Positions 36,901 through 44,710 of a stretch of DNA of 64,000 nucleotides are shown piece after piece. This DNA is from an uncultured Bacteroides sp. GTDB taxonomy: Bacteria; Bacteroidota; Bacteroidia; Bacteroidales; Bacteroidaceae. The notes below the pieces were generated by a model that worked only from the letters and a program-made list of their open reading frames with translations, had not been told where the DNA came from and ran no database searches. Location: NCBI GenBank assembly GCA_902492205.1, contig CABUKU010000011.1, positions 37,451 through 101,450 of the forward strand, given 5' to 3'. Within the stretch, counting starts at the first letter, position 1. Each line of letters opens with the position of its first letter. The translations under genes were made by a program, and so were the position numbers.

Positions 36901-37167
36901 TTAGCCTTCATAACATAAGTGAGATTGATCACCGGTAAACTTGCAATGCATAAACAATATAGGCGAAATATAATCAATATTCCAGCAACGTCCTTCATAT
37001 CTGCCACAAGCAATAACTGCTCCACCACTTTCTTCGTTAGCTAAAGCTTCCATATTATCTAAGGCTAAATCAGATAGAGCGATTTTATTCTGTAAATTAT
37101 AAACATTATATCCTGCTGTCAAGGCAATAGCAACCACAAAAGCTGCTGAAATTAATTTCTTTTTCAT
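36901..37167 (-). CDS. NVEALA family precursor peptide 2
   Basis: An 88-aa exported small protein. The leader MKKKLISAAFVVAIALTAGY to LSDLALDNMEALA is nearly identical to peptide 3 (motif NMEALA here). The predicted mature part starts NEESGGAVIACGRYEGRC and carries four cysteines in about 45 residues, with no similarity to the core of peptide 3. It is the first gene downstream of the conserved promoter at 37365-37424 and has a leader RNA of nearly 190 bases that contains a strong hairpin. A beta-propeller gene follows. Role unknown; export and proteolytic maturation are inferred. Confidence 0.85.
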   Translation of the reverse strand: MKKKLISAAFVVAIALTAGYNVYNLQNKIALSDLALDNMEALANEESGGAVIACGRYEGRCWNIDYISPILFMHCKFTGDQSHLCYEG

Positions 37168-37276
37168 TTAAGATTTGTTTTTCATTAAAAACTTAGTAAT
37201 AGATTCTGCTTCATCATTTCCGCAGGCAAGCAATCATTTGCTTTCATTCATAAATAAATTCTTATCTTTGCCGCGA

Positions 37277-37360
37277 CCTCCTTTCTTTGATTTGGGGTTA
37301 ATACTTGGGAGCAAATGTTTATCATTGTTTGAAGCGTGAGTAAACTTTGCTCCCTTTATT
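37277..37360 (+). ncRNA. Candidate small RNA or structured leader (both strands possible)
   Basis: On the plus strand, a -33 TTTG (37237-37240) and a -7 TATCTTTG (37263-37270) with a 22-base gap precede a region ending in a 14-bp stem with one bulged base (37307-37354), followed by TTTATT. That is a promoter, about 80 bases and a terminator. Near its 5' end is ACCTCCTTTCT (37276-37286), identical to the 16S rRNA 3' tail sequence. On the minus strand the same hairpin forms the start of the NVEALA-2 leader. Which strand matters cannot be decided from sequence. Confidence 0.35.
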
Positions 37361-37364
37361 ACGT

Positions 37365-37424
37365 CAAAGGTAGAGCTTATGAGCATAGAAGTGTAATTTA
37401 TTGTCTAAGAAATTTCTAAGAAAT
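37365..37424 (-). promoter_or_regulatory. NVEALA-2 promoter with tandem 11-bp activator repeat
   Basis: The -7 element TACCTTTG lies at 37365-37372 (minus strand). Upstream, after 31 bases, two copies of an 11-bp repeat (core TTTCTTAGA) occupy 37404-37424. No -33 TTTG is present, as expected for an activator-dependent promoter. The region before the -7 reads ATAAGCTCTACCTTTGA, shared with the other promoters of this cluster. Confidence 0.7.
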
Positions 37425-37516
37425 GGTCTTTGGACTAAAAAATATCTAAAATATTACTTTCTGCGATATATTATTATAAGTTAGACACGGAATTTTGTTG
37501 ATAATCTGCTTTTCTT

Positions 37517-37845
37517 TTAAATAGTGTTTCCTTTAATCTTCAATTGAACAGGAGAGTTTTCCGCATTGCAATATATAGTAATTGTCTCCTCAAAATATCC
37601 TTTGTTTTTTGGTTTAATGGTAACTGTTAAATCTAGATTTTCTCCTTTGCCAACCGGCTTCTTTGCATAGTTTGCTGATGTACATTCCCAAGTGGTGTCT
37701 ATATCATCCACTACCAATAGAGTATTTCCTATGTTTTTAATAGTAGAGACCGCATCGTGTTAATCATATCTAAGATATGTTTATCGTTTGAAGAGTGACA
37801 CGAATAAAGTATTTCAATAATAAGAATGTAATATAAATATTTCAT
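37517..37845 (-). pseudogene. Decayed Trx-DUF1573 lipoprotein gene
   Basis: The 3' part (37517 to about 37760) is closely similar to the DUF1573 end of the gene at 32639-33514, including KPVGKGENLDLTVTIKPKNK, but the CGC triad of the paralog reads WEC. The start region (ATG at 37845) encodes a lipoprotein-like MKYLYYILIIEILYSCHSS and about ten more codons. The thioredoxin domain between them is gone, and the two remaining parts are in different frames, so the N-terminal frame stops soon after the junction. An internal deletion plus frameshift explains this. It follows the orphan propeller by 2 bases, mirroring the intact propeller and Trx-DUF1573 pair downstream. Confidence 0.75.
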
Positions 37846-37847
37846 CT

Positions 37848-38849
37848 TTATTGTATTTCTATTTTGATTATTTTGAAATCAGGATTTGCAACTAATAAAT
37901 AAGCCGTATCAGAATTTATGTCTCCAGCAATGCGTAATAAAGGAAACTTCATATTAATTATTTTTTGTAAATTGAGATTGTAATCATATACAAAAATAGA
38001 TTTTGGAGTAGAACTTATATCACGAATAATGTTTGGGTGTTGTTCTTCTTCCGTTTCTTTATCTTTTTGTATAGTAATAATATATTTGTGTGTAAGCGCT
38101 ATTTCTGTAGCTCCGGGATTATCAGGATTTAGTTTTAATTCGTTATTTTTTAATGTATATTCTATGTTCTCTTTTTGGGATTCTTTTATCAATGGATACC
38201 CTTTCTGGCTTAAATTGTAAACAGCTATATATGGGAATAATATTGCACTGAAAACAAGTAGATTATTATTGGGATTATAATTTACGTTACCTTGGAAAAT
38301 ATCGAATCCGTTTGTTATTTTTTCTTTTATGGGATACTCTCCAAATGAAAAATTGTTGTTATTTGAGTTGACTATAAATGGTTTGGGGGCATCAGGAGAT
38401 AAATATATGCTTTCTTTGTTTTTTGTATGTATAATACGAGTGGTATTTGAATCAATCTTACGATTGTTAACCATAGTGATTAATGTGTCATTTGTTATTG
38501 AATAATATATTTCTAATTCTTTTTGGCAATCGTTAATAAATATGCCAGAGCTGTCAGACAATGATATTACAGGTAAGGTAAATTCTTCTGGACCACTACC
38601 AATATTTGCAAAGCTTGTAATTTCTTCTCCTGTGGATGCATTTATAGCATGTAAGAAATTCTCTGTAGCGAATACATCCTGCCAGTAAATTATATTTTTT
38701 TGATAAAATAATTTTCCAGGTAATTTGGAATAAATGCTATCACTTATTGTCTCATATTTAAGATTTTTGATATGAATAATATCATAATTCTTATTTTTTT
38801 TGCAAGAAAATAGAGATAGACATATTATAGCAATAATGTATTTTTTCAT
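37848..38849 (-). CDS. Six-bladed beta-propeller lipoprotein (orphan, without a NVEALA gene)
   Basis: A 333-aa exported lipoprotein (lipobox LSLFSCKKNK). The GSGPEEF turn (FANIGSGPEEFTLPV) and repeated strand patterns place it with the TolB-like six-bladed propellers of this cluster. It has its own promoter at 38897-38947 and is followed by the DUF1573 pseudogene. No NVEALA gene precedes it, so I read this as a duplicated module that has lost its peptide and most of its redox partner. The gene itself looks intact. Confidence 0.72.
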   Translation of the reverse strand: MKKYIIAIICLSLFSCKKNKNYDIIHIKNLKYETISDSIYSKLPGKLFYQKNIIYWQDVFATENFLHAINASTGEEITSFANIGSGPEEFTLPVISLSDSSGIFINDCQKELEIYYSITNDTLITMVNNRKIDSNTTRIIHTKNKESIYLSPDAPKPFIVNSNNNNFSFGEYPIKEKITNGFDIFQGNVNYNPNNNLLVFSAILFPYIAVYNLSQKGYPLIKESQKENIEYTLKNNELKLNPDNPGATEIALTHKYIITIQKDKETEEEQHPNIIRDISSTPKSIFVYDYNLNLQKIINMKFPLLRIAGDINSDTAYLLVANPDFKIIKIEIQ

Positions 38850-38896
38850 AGCCTCTGTATTTTATAAAGTCCTATATAAATGTATGTTTGATGCTT

Positions 38897-38947
38897 CAAA
38901 GATAAAGCTTATAAGCTTAGGGAATGTTATTAATTCTTTAAGAAATG
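38897..38947 (-). promoter_or_regulatory. Cluster-type promoter of the orphan propeller gene
   Basis: The -7 TATCTTTG (38897-38904, minus strand) is preceded by ATAAGCTT as in the sister promoters. One box with core TTTCTTAAA lies 32 bases upstream, and a further TTCTTAG sits out of 11-bp phase. This is a degenerate version of the tandem repeat. Confidence 0.5.
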
Positions 38948-38982
38948 ATGTTTTTGCTAAGAATTATCTAAAATATACCATC

Positions 38983-40893
38983 TCAATCTTCCGAAAATAC
39001 CTGCTTTCCCTCTTTCATATAAAAAGGGAACTCTTCTCTTCCCCGGGTAACATTGTGTAAATAGAGCAAAGTATTTCCCGGAACATTACTATATGTTAAG
39101 TATGCACTGTCGGCAAGCTGCCTTCCCAGAAGAACCCATCCTTTTTCTCCGGCTTGATAATAAAGCTCGTAAATGTCACCCGGTCTGATGAAATTATCGT
39201 CATTGCGAGGCATGTAAACAATACGGTCGAGCACGACGGAGCTGCCTAAATCGAAAGTAATACTTCCACCTTTCCCCGAAGAAGTGATGAAGGTAAGAGG
39301 ATCGTTATCATAGCAATCCTTTAGTCTCATTTTAGGTAAAGTCTGTTCCACATTCTCGCTTTCCGCACTTATGGGCATAATCTGCTCGTCTCCATTATAA
39401 AATTGCAGTTCGGCAAGTTCAAGCCACGTTTTCCGGGCTGCGGTATATCTTATGTAGCGGCATTTTACGGGTACGCTTAATTGAACCGGATTATAACATG
39501 TAGTAGCCGAGTCTTTTATTTGGTGTAGCAAACGGGGAGAAGAAAAACTTTTGTCTGTGGCATATTCTATTTTTGCACCTGCTACTCTGCCACCCATTGC
39601 TTTGATTCTCCAAAAATAAGGATATTTTCTGCTTAACTTTACTTGTTCTTTCCGGATTGTATCCGGGGTGAGTTGGTAATTGGTACTGTCTTTTCCAATA
39701 AATACCGGGTAGCCGGCAGGAAGATAACGGGTTCCGTCATAATATAAAGGTTCGTATATAATCCCCGGCTCTAAATTGTGGAATACGGCTTTTCCGTTCT
39801 TTATCCGGGCCATGTCTATTCCCATCCATTCTTTACCTCTGAATACCCCTAAATACAGGTATTTTTCCTGTGTATCCGTAATGTTCACTTCTATGGAGTT
39901 CTCAAAATAGTCGCTGCTACTGTCTTTCGAATAACGATATTTGAAGAAAGGAGGAACTTTGGCATCTTTGGATATTCCCGGGTATAATTCGGGCTGTTGA
40001 CCAAAGCAAGTACGAAAAGCCTTGCCTATTTTCATTCCGTTCACTTTTCTGTTGCTACGCTTAATGATGCCGAAGGCGAAAGGAAGGCATTCTCCGGTAG
40101 TATCTTTTACCACGTTCCAACTATGTCCTAATAAAGATTCCGGAGAATAATTAAAGAAATCTATGGCAACCGGAATACCCAATGCACGAAAAAGATAAAT
40201 TGTAATGTCTGCAATGTCTTTGCAATTCCCTATTCTGTGGTTTAGGTTATAGAGTGCTCCCAAGTGTGGCAAATCGAATTCGGCATTATAAAAGAAACCC
40301 TCCCGTCTTAATCTGTTGTTGATAAGATTGGCAGCTTTGACAACATCGGTTCCTTGATAAACGGAGTCGAGCAGACAACCGTAATCATCATAATAAACCT
40401 CCCGCCATTCTTCCAATGGTTCGTTACCGATGCGGTAGGGGAGAATGTATTCGCAGAAATCGTCAAATTCCAGATATTTTCCCCACGGTCTTTTTCGCCA
40501 CACGTGAAATGCTTGGTCTATGTTCTTGATAAGATATTCGGCGGTTATAACTTGCACATCATACACTTTGGGCAGTTCTTTGTATGAATAGCCTCTCCAT
40601 CTGTTTTTAATCTCCGGTTCAATATATCCCCGTTGTTCTCCTGTTGCCAATGCCGCTTTCATGCTGTCCAATATCGCACCTTCATAGCTGTAATATGCAG
40701 GCATGTTCTCTATCAGGAAGACGGCAGCTTTAAGCTTGAGTGAATCGTTTTCGTAGTGTTGCAACACTTTTTCCAGTTCTTTCCGGTTTTCACCCGCTGC
40801 TTCCAAAGCATATTCCAATCTGCTGTAGTTACTTTCACAGGAGGAAAGAAATAGAAGAAAAATGCACAATAATAGTGTTGTTATGTGTTTCAT
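38983..40893 (-). CDS. Transglutaminase-like lipoprotein with F5/8-type C-terminal domain (paralog B)
   Basis: A 636-aa exported lipoprotein (lipobox LFLSSCESNY). The N-terminal helical module, transglutaminase-like core and discoidin-like C-terminus are in the same order as in paralogs A and C. The triad is C224 in IGNCKDIADI, H257 in GHSWNV and D264 in VKDT. It is much closer to paralog A (adjacent, 31 bases upstream) than to C, so A and B are a recent tandem duplication. Its C-terminal lectin-like part (ITFDLGSSVVLDRIVYMP, YELYYQAGEKGW) may tether it to glycan or peptidoglycan. Confidence 0.82.
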   Translation of the reverse strand: MKHITTLLLCIFLLFLSSCESNYSRLEYALEAAGENRKELEKVLQHYENDSLKLKAAVFLIENMPAYYSYEGAILDSMKAALATGEQRGYIEPEIKNRWRGYSYKELPKVYDVQVITAEYLIKNIDQAFHVWRKRPWGKYLEFDDFCEYILPYRIGNEPLEEWREVYYDDYGCLLDSVYQGTDVVKAANLINNRLRREGFFYNAEFDLPHLGALYNLNHRIGNCKDIADITIYLFRALGIPVAIDFFNYSPESLLGHSWNVVKDTTGECLPFAFGIIKRSNRKVNGMKIGKAFRTCFGQQPELYPGISKDAKVPPFFKYRYSKDSSSDYFENSIEVNITDTQEKYLYLGVFRGKEWMGIDMARIKNGKAVFHNLEPGIIYEPLYYDGTRYLPAGYPVFIGKDSTNYQLTPDTIRKEQVKLSRKYPYFWRIKAMGGRVAGAKIEYATDKSFSSPRLLHQIKDSATTCYNPVQLSVPVKCRYIRYTAARKTWLELAELQFYNGDEQIMPISAESENVEQTLPKMRLKDCYDNDPLTFITSSGKGGSITFDLGSSVVLDRIVYMPRNDDNFIRPGDIYELYYQAGEKGWVLLGRQLADSAYLTYSNVPGNTLLYLHNVTRGREEFPFYMKEGKQVFSED

Positions 40894-40923
40894 TTAACTT
40901 TTCCGGTTAGTGATTATAAAATA

Positions 40924-42834
40924 TCAATCTTTCCAAAATATTTGCTCTCCTTTTTCCATATAAAAAGGAAATTCTTCCTTTCCCCGTGTGGCATTATGTA
41001 AATAAAGTAAAGCATTACTTGGTACATTATTATAAATTAAATACGGTTTATCGGCAACTTGTCTTTCTAAAAGTATCCAGCCTTTTTCTCCTGCTTGATA
41101 ATAAAGTTCGTAAATGTCGCCTATTCTGATAAAGTTGTCATCGTTGCGCGGCATATAAACAATGCGGTCTACCGTGGCATCTTTGCCTAAATCGAATGTA
41201 ATTTTTCCACCGTTCTCAGAAGAGGTGAAATAGGTGAGTGGATTGTTATCATAGCAATTCTTTAATTCCAGCCATGGTTCCCGATAATATACTTTACTTC
41301 CTTCTGCTCCTATGGGGATAATCTGTTCATCACCATTATAAAATTGTAATTCGGCAAGTTCCAGCCATGCTCTTTGAGGAGCGGTATATCTGATGTATCG
41401 GCATTTTACGGGAGTATCAAGTTTGACTGAATTGTAGTTGACAATAGCTGAGTCTGTAATTTGATGCAGTAATCGTGGAGAAGAAAAATTCCGGTTGGCA
41501 GCATACTCTATCTTTGCTCCTGCCACACTACCTCCCCATGCTTTTACCCGATAAAAATAAGGATATTTTCTGATTAGTTTTATTTGTTCCTTTTGAACAG
41601 TATCCGGAATGAACTGTCTGAATCCGTTTTCTTCAACTAAAATGGGATAGTCCGCAGGAAGGTAGTTTTTCCCATCATAGTATAACGGTTCATAAATATT
41701 CCCCGGTTCTATGTTGTGGAATACGGCTTTTTCATTTTTTATTTGAGACATATCTATTCCCATCCATTCCATACCTCTGAATACCCCTAAATAAAGAAAC
41801 TTTTCTGAAGAACTTTTGACATTTAGTTCTATGCTGTTTCTCAAATAGTCTTCCGTACAGTCTCTTTTATAGCGATGTCTGAAGAAAGGTGGTATTTTGG
41901 AGTCTTCCGATATTCCCGGATACAATTCCGGTTGTTGTCCATAGCATAGCCGGTAAGCTTTACCTATCCGGGTGCCAATGACTTCTTTATTACCTCTTAC
42001 AATGGTGGTATAAGCAAAAGGAATAAACTCTCCGGTTGTATCTCTGACTGCGTTCCAAATGTGCCCCACTAAGTTGCCGGGCGAATAAGTATAGAAGTCT
42101 ATGGTTGTTGGAATACCCAATGCCCGAAAAAGATATACTGTAATATCTGCCCTGTCTTGGCAGTTACCCTTTTTATGTTCCAAGTTGTAAAGTGCCCCTA
42201 AATGGGGAAGATTAAAATCGGAGTTGTAAAAATGACGTTCATCCCTTAAATGCCTCAGAACTACATTAGCGGCTTTAACAAGATCTGTTCCTTGATAAAC
42301 AGAATCAAGTAAACAACCATATTCTTCATAATAAACTTCCCGCCAATCTTCCAAAGGTTCATTGCCAATGCGATAAGGAAGAATGTATTCACAGAAATCA
42401 TTGAATTCCAAATACTTTCCCCACGGTCTTTTTTGCCATACTTGGAATGCTTGGTCTATATTCTTAATAAGGAAATCGGCAGTTATGACATTTACATCGT
42501 ATATTTTAAGTAATTGGTCGTTTGAATAGCCACTCCATTTCTTTTTTACTTCCGGTTTTATATATCCTCTCCAATCGCATGTAGCCAAAGCTGCTTTCAT
42601 ACTGTCCAAAAGTGCTCCTTCATAACTGTAATAACCGGGCATATTTTCTATTAGGAAAATGGCAGCTTTAAGTTTCAACGAATCATTTTCGTAATGTTTC
42701 AATACTTTCTCCAATTCTTTCCTGTTCTCACCTGCCATTTGAAGTGCATATTCCAATCTGCTTCTTTCTTTGGAGCATGAAAGGAAAAGAAGTGTGACGG
42801 TAAAGAAAATAATAACTTTGGTTAGAGAGTTCAT
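40924..42834 (-). CDS. Transglutaminase-like lipoprotein with F5/8-type C-terminal domain (paralog A)
   Basis: A 636-residue exported lipoprotein; the open frame reaches 42861, but that ATG lies upstream of the expected transcription start set by the -7 at 42859-42866. I use the ATG at 42834, which gives a clean lipoprotein signal (IIFFTVTLLFLSCSKE). The triad is C225 in GNCQDRADI, H258 in GHIWNA and D265 in VRDT. The C-terminal discoidin-like domain includes ITFDLGKDATVDRIVYMP. It heads a two-gene unit with paralog B, under a cluster-type promoter, so it belongs to the same regulon as the NVEALA genes. Confidence 0.82.
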   Translation of the reverse strand: MNSLTKVIIFFTVTLLFLSCSKERSRLEYALQMAGENRKELEKVLKHYENDSLKLKAAIFLIENMPGYYSYEGALLDSMKAALATCDWRGYIKPEVKKKWSGYSNDQLLKIYDVNVITADFLIKNIDQAFQVWQKRPWGKYLEFNDFCEYILPYRIGNEPLEDWREVYYEEYGCLLDSVYQGTDLVKAANVVLRHLRDERHFYNSDFNLPHLGALYNLEHKKGNCQDRADITVYLFRALGIPTTIDFYTYSPGNLVGHIWNAVRDTTGEFIPFAYTTIVRGNKEVIGTRIGKAYRLCYGQQPELYPGISEDSKIPPFFRHRYKRDCTEDYLRNSIELNVKSSSEKFLYLGVFRGMEWMGIDMSQIKNEKAVFHNIEPGNIYEPLYYDGKNYLPADYPILVEENGFRQFIPDTVQKEQIKLIRKYPYFYRVKAWGGSVAGAKIEYAANRNFSSPRLLHQITDSAIVNYNSVKLDTPVKCRYIRYTAPQRAWLELAELQFYNGDEQIIPIGAEGSKVYYREPWLELKNCYDNNPLTYFTSSENGGKITFDLGKDATVDRIVYMPRNDDNFIRIGDIYELYYQAGEKGWILLERQVADKPYLIYNNVPSNALLYLHNATRGKEEFPFYMEKGEQIFWKD

Positions 42835-42858
42835 CGCGTGTTTTGTCTTTACGTTTGT

Positions 42859-42918
42859 CAAAGGTAAAGCTTATATGGGAAGTATTATTTTCTTTATTCT
42901 AATAAATTTCTAAGATTT
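42859..42918 (-). promoter_or_regulatory. Transglutaminase A promoter with tandem 11-bp activator repeat
   Basis: The -7 TACCTTTG (42859-42866, minus strand) is preceded by ATAAGCTT. Upstream, after exactly 31 bases, lies a slightly degenerate tandem repeat (42898-42918) matching 18 of 21 positions of the NVEALA promoter repeats. Confidence 0.65.
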
Positions 42919-43066
42919 TCATTTAACTCCCTTTATGGGTAATCTTTGATTTTTATCTTCAAATGTTCATTTAATGCTTTTTTTTCGATGAAAAGGGGGA
43001 AAATGAGTGAAGTAAGCTGCCGATAGCCTTCACTTTATCTTCACGTAATGTTCAAAACAAAAACAT

Positions 43067-43153
43067 TTGTCATTGTCGGCTTGACCGGCAATCTCATCCT
43101 CCTACTTGTTCGGCTTTGTGTTAACAGATTGCCGATCAGGTCGGCAATGACAA
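43067..43153. repeat. REP-like imperfect inverted repeat
   Basis: 28-base arms (43067-43094 and 43126-43153), rich in CATTG and CGGC, pair with about four mismatches around a 31-base loop. It lies in the gap between the first propeller and transglutaminase A. The arm sequence recalls dispersed extragenic palindromes of bacteria. The small open frames over it are artefacts of the repeat. Confidence 0.6.
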
Positions 43154-43277
43154 TAGTTAGAGCTATTTCAATCGACCGCATGTTTATTTCAATCAACAGT
43201 ATGTTTAACTGTAAACAACAGGTCATTTAAAAAAAACATAAGGACAATTAAGAGTAAACGACGGAACATTTAAGTGA

Positions 43278-43337
43278 GTCAGTGTACACTGACAGGCGAG
43301 ACGGTGTACAGTAACTGTCGAGTTACTGTACAGTAAC
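43278..43337. repeat. Cluster of perfect dyads (GTGTAC and GTACAGTAAC type)
   Basis: GTCAGTGTACACTGAC (43278-43293) is a perfect 16-bp palindrome. GTACAGTAACT and AGTTACTGTAC (43306-43331) form an 11-bp stem with a 4-base loop. The half GTACAGTAAC recurs at 43328-43337, 22 bases from its first copy. Likely protein-binding or structural; no gene lies over it. Confidence 0.6.
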
Positions 43338-43648
43338 CGGCTAGAAGACGTAGTGTAACTTGGGTTAGACAGGAATTTAATGAACAGAACCGTAGGTCTT
43401 TGGCTTCCCATTCATACTGTAAATATACGAAATATTTCTGTAATTTCCAAATTTTAGGGCAAAAATGAGTACTCAAAAAGTGCAGTAATTTACAGTATTT
43501 CCTTGTTCCTTCTTTTAGAAGTGACATCCATAAAATGAATATAAGATGAATATAAAGTGAACGTTAGAGCAGCTAAATGTTCATTGTAACTATTTACCTA
43601 ACAGGTATATTTATATTAAATGAACATTTGAATGTAGAAACAGAAACA
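43338..43648. other. Non-coding remainder of the gap upstream of transglutaminase A
   Basis: No convincing gene, RNA or terminator seen. The sequence is AT-rich, with several ATGTTCATT-like half repeats. Confidence 0.45.
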
Positions 43649-44710
43649 TCATTTTGTTAGGGCGGTTGTTTTGAATGTAAGAACGGGTTGATCGTAATTT
43701 ACATCCAATGCCATAATTCTGTTGTTAGCTTCGTCCACCTGTATCGCATATATATTATGGTCTAAATCATACTTTTTGATCGGTTCTCCCTTTAGATTAA
43801 ATATATAGATATATTCGCCTCCGTCTGTAAACTGTCCTTGGTTGTTGCCTATTTCTTTGAATGTTTTACCTTGGAAAACGGTGTAAATATATTGGTCGGT
43901 TACATGAATATCTGTGAATCCCATAATTCCATCGGGAATGGCATATCCGCCGGATATTGCATACTGTGGTTCACTGTTAGGTCCTTCAATAACGGTATGT
44001 GTACTGTCTTTCAGATTATAGATTTCTAAAACTTCTCCTAGTTGGGTTGCGGCAGCTAATACTCCATTGTGTGGATTGTAATCAATAAAACTGCGCCATG
44101 CCTGCGCTAATGCCGGTAAGCTTTTTGCAGCATTTGAGTCTTCTGCGGGTATTTTACCTGTCCTGTTTATGGTATGCCCATGCGTATCTACCCAGCAAAA
44201 ACGATATTCTCCCGAATAGTCCGGTATAATAAAAGTGGAGTCATTGTACATTGCAAAATCAAGTGGACGTAGTATGTCTTTATCTAAGGTGATTGTTTCT
44301 TTTCGTAGAATTGAATCGCCTTGTTCATTGAATCCCCATCGAATTAACTGTCTCCGGTTAGCATCAAGAGACCATATACTGTCACGGGAAACAAAACGGA
44401 AGTTCTCGCCCGAAAGCATTTCATCGGGTGCTTCACCTCTCTTTCCAAATGATGCTATATGTTGAAATCCGGGCATGGAATAAGCATGAAAGTAATTATC
44501 TATGTTATGTAAGTCCATGATAAACATAGTATTACCTTCTGTAAATATTCTGAATGGATACCGGAATGTAACAGAGTCTAAATGAACTACCTCTGCATAC
44601 AAAGACTCTTTAGAAGGAAAGTCTTCGTATGAGAGATAGTTATACTCCCTGCTCTTATTGCACGACAGCAACAGAAACAGGGAACTAACCAGCGATAATA
44701 TTATTTTCAT
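43649..44710 (-). CDS. Six-bladed beta-propeller lipoprotein (partner of NVEALA-1)
   Basis: A 353-aa exported lipoprotein (lipobox LFLLLSCNKSRE). The propeller turn FGKRGEAPDEML and blade strands such as VTDQYIYTVFQGKTFKE and YIYIFNLKGEPIKKYDLDHNIYA (a TolB-like ending) place it in the TolB-like group. Its ATG overlaps the NVEALA-1 stop by 4 bases (44707-44710), the tightest peptide and propeller coupling in the cluster. This supports a stoichiometric or protective partnership. Base use is closer to the genome than that of the other propellers. No enzymatic function seen. Confidence 0.77.
   Translation of the reverse strand: MKIILSLVSSLFLLLSCNKSREYNYLSYEDFPSKESLYAEVVHLDSVTFRYPFRIFTEGNTMFIMDLHNIDNYFHAYSMPGFQHIASFGKRGEAPDEMLSGENFRFVSRDSIWSLDANRRQLIRWGFNEQGDSILRKETITLDKDILRPLDFAMYNDSTFIIPDYSGEYRFCWVDTHGHTINRTGKIPAEDSNAAKSLPALAQAWRSFIDYNPHNGVLAAATQLGEVLEIYNLKDSTHTVIEGPNSEPQYAISGGYAIPDGIMGFTDIHVTDQYIYTVFQGKTFKEIGNNQGQFTDGGEYIYIFNLKGEPIKKYDLDHNIYAIQVDEANNRIMALDVNYDQPVLTFKTTALTK

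Noticed and set aside
37276..37286. A fragment of a 16S rRNA gene, suggested by identity to the rRNA 3' tail.
   Set aside because: Identity is limited to 11 bases; the neighbouring sequence has no rRNA similarity. It is kept only as part of the small-RNA or leader candidate.
43041..43527. Several overlapping open frames of 60-80 codons on both strands in the gap upstream of transglutaminase A.
   Set aside because: They lie over the inverted repeats, have no ribosome or promoter context and read as repeat artefacts without signal or domain pattern.
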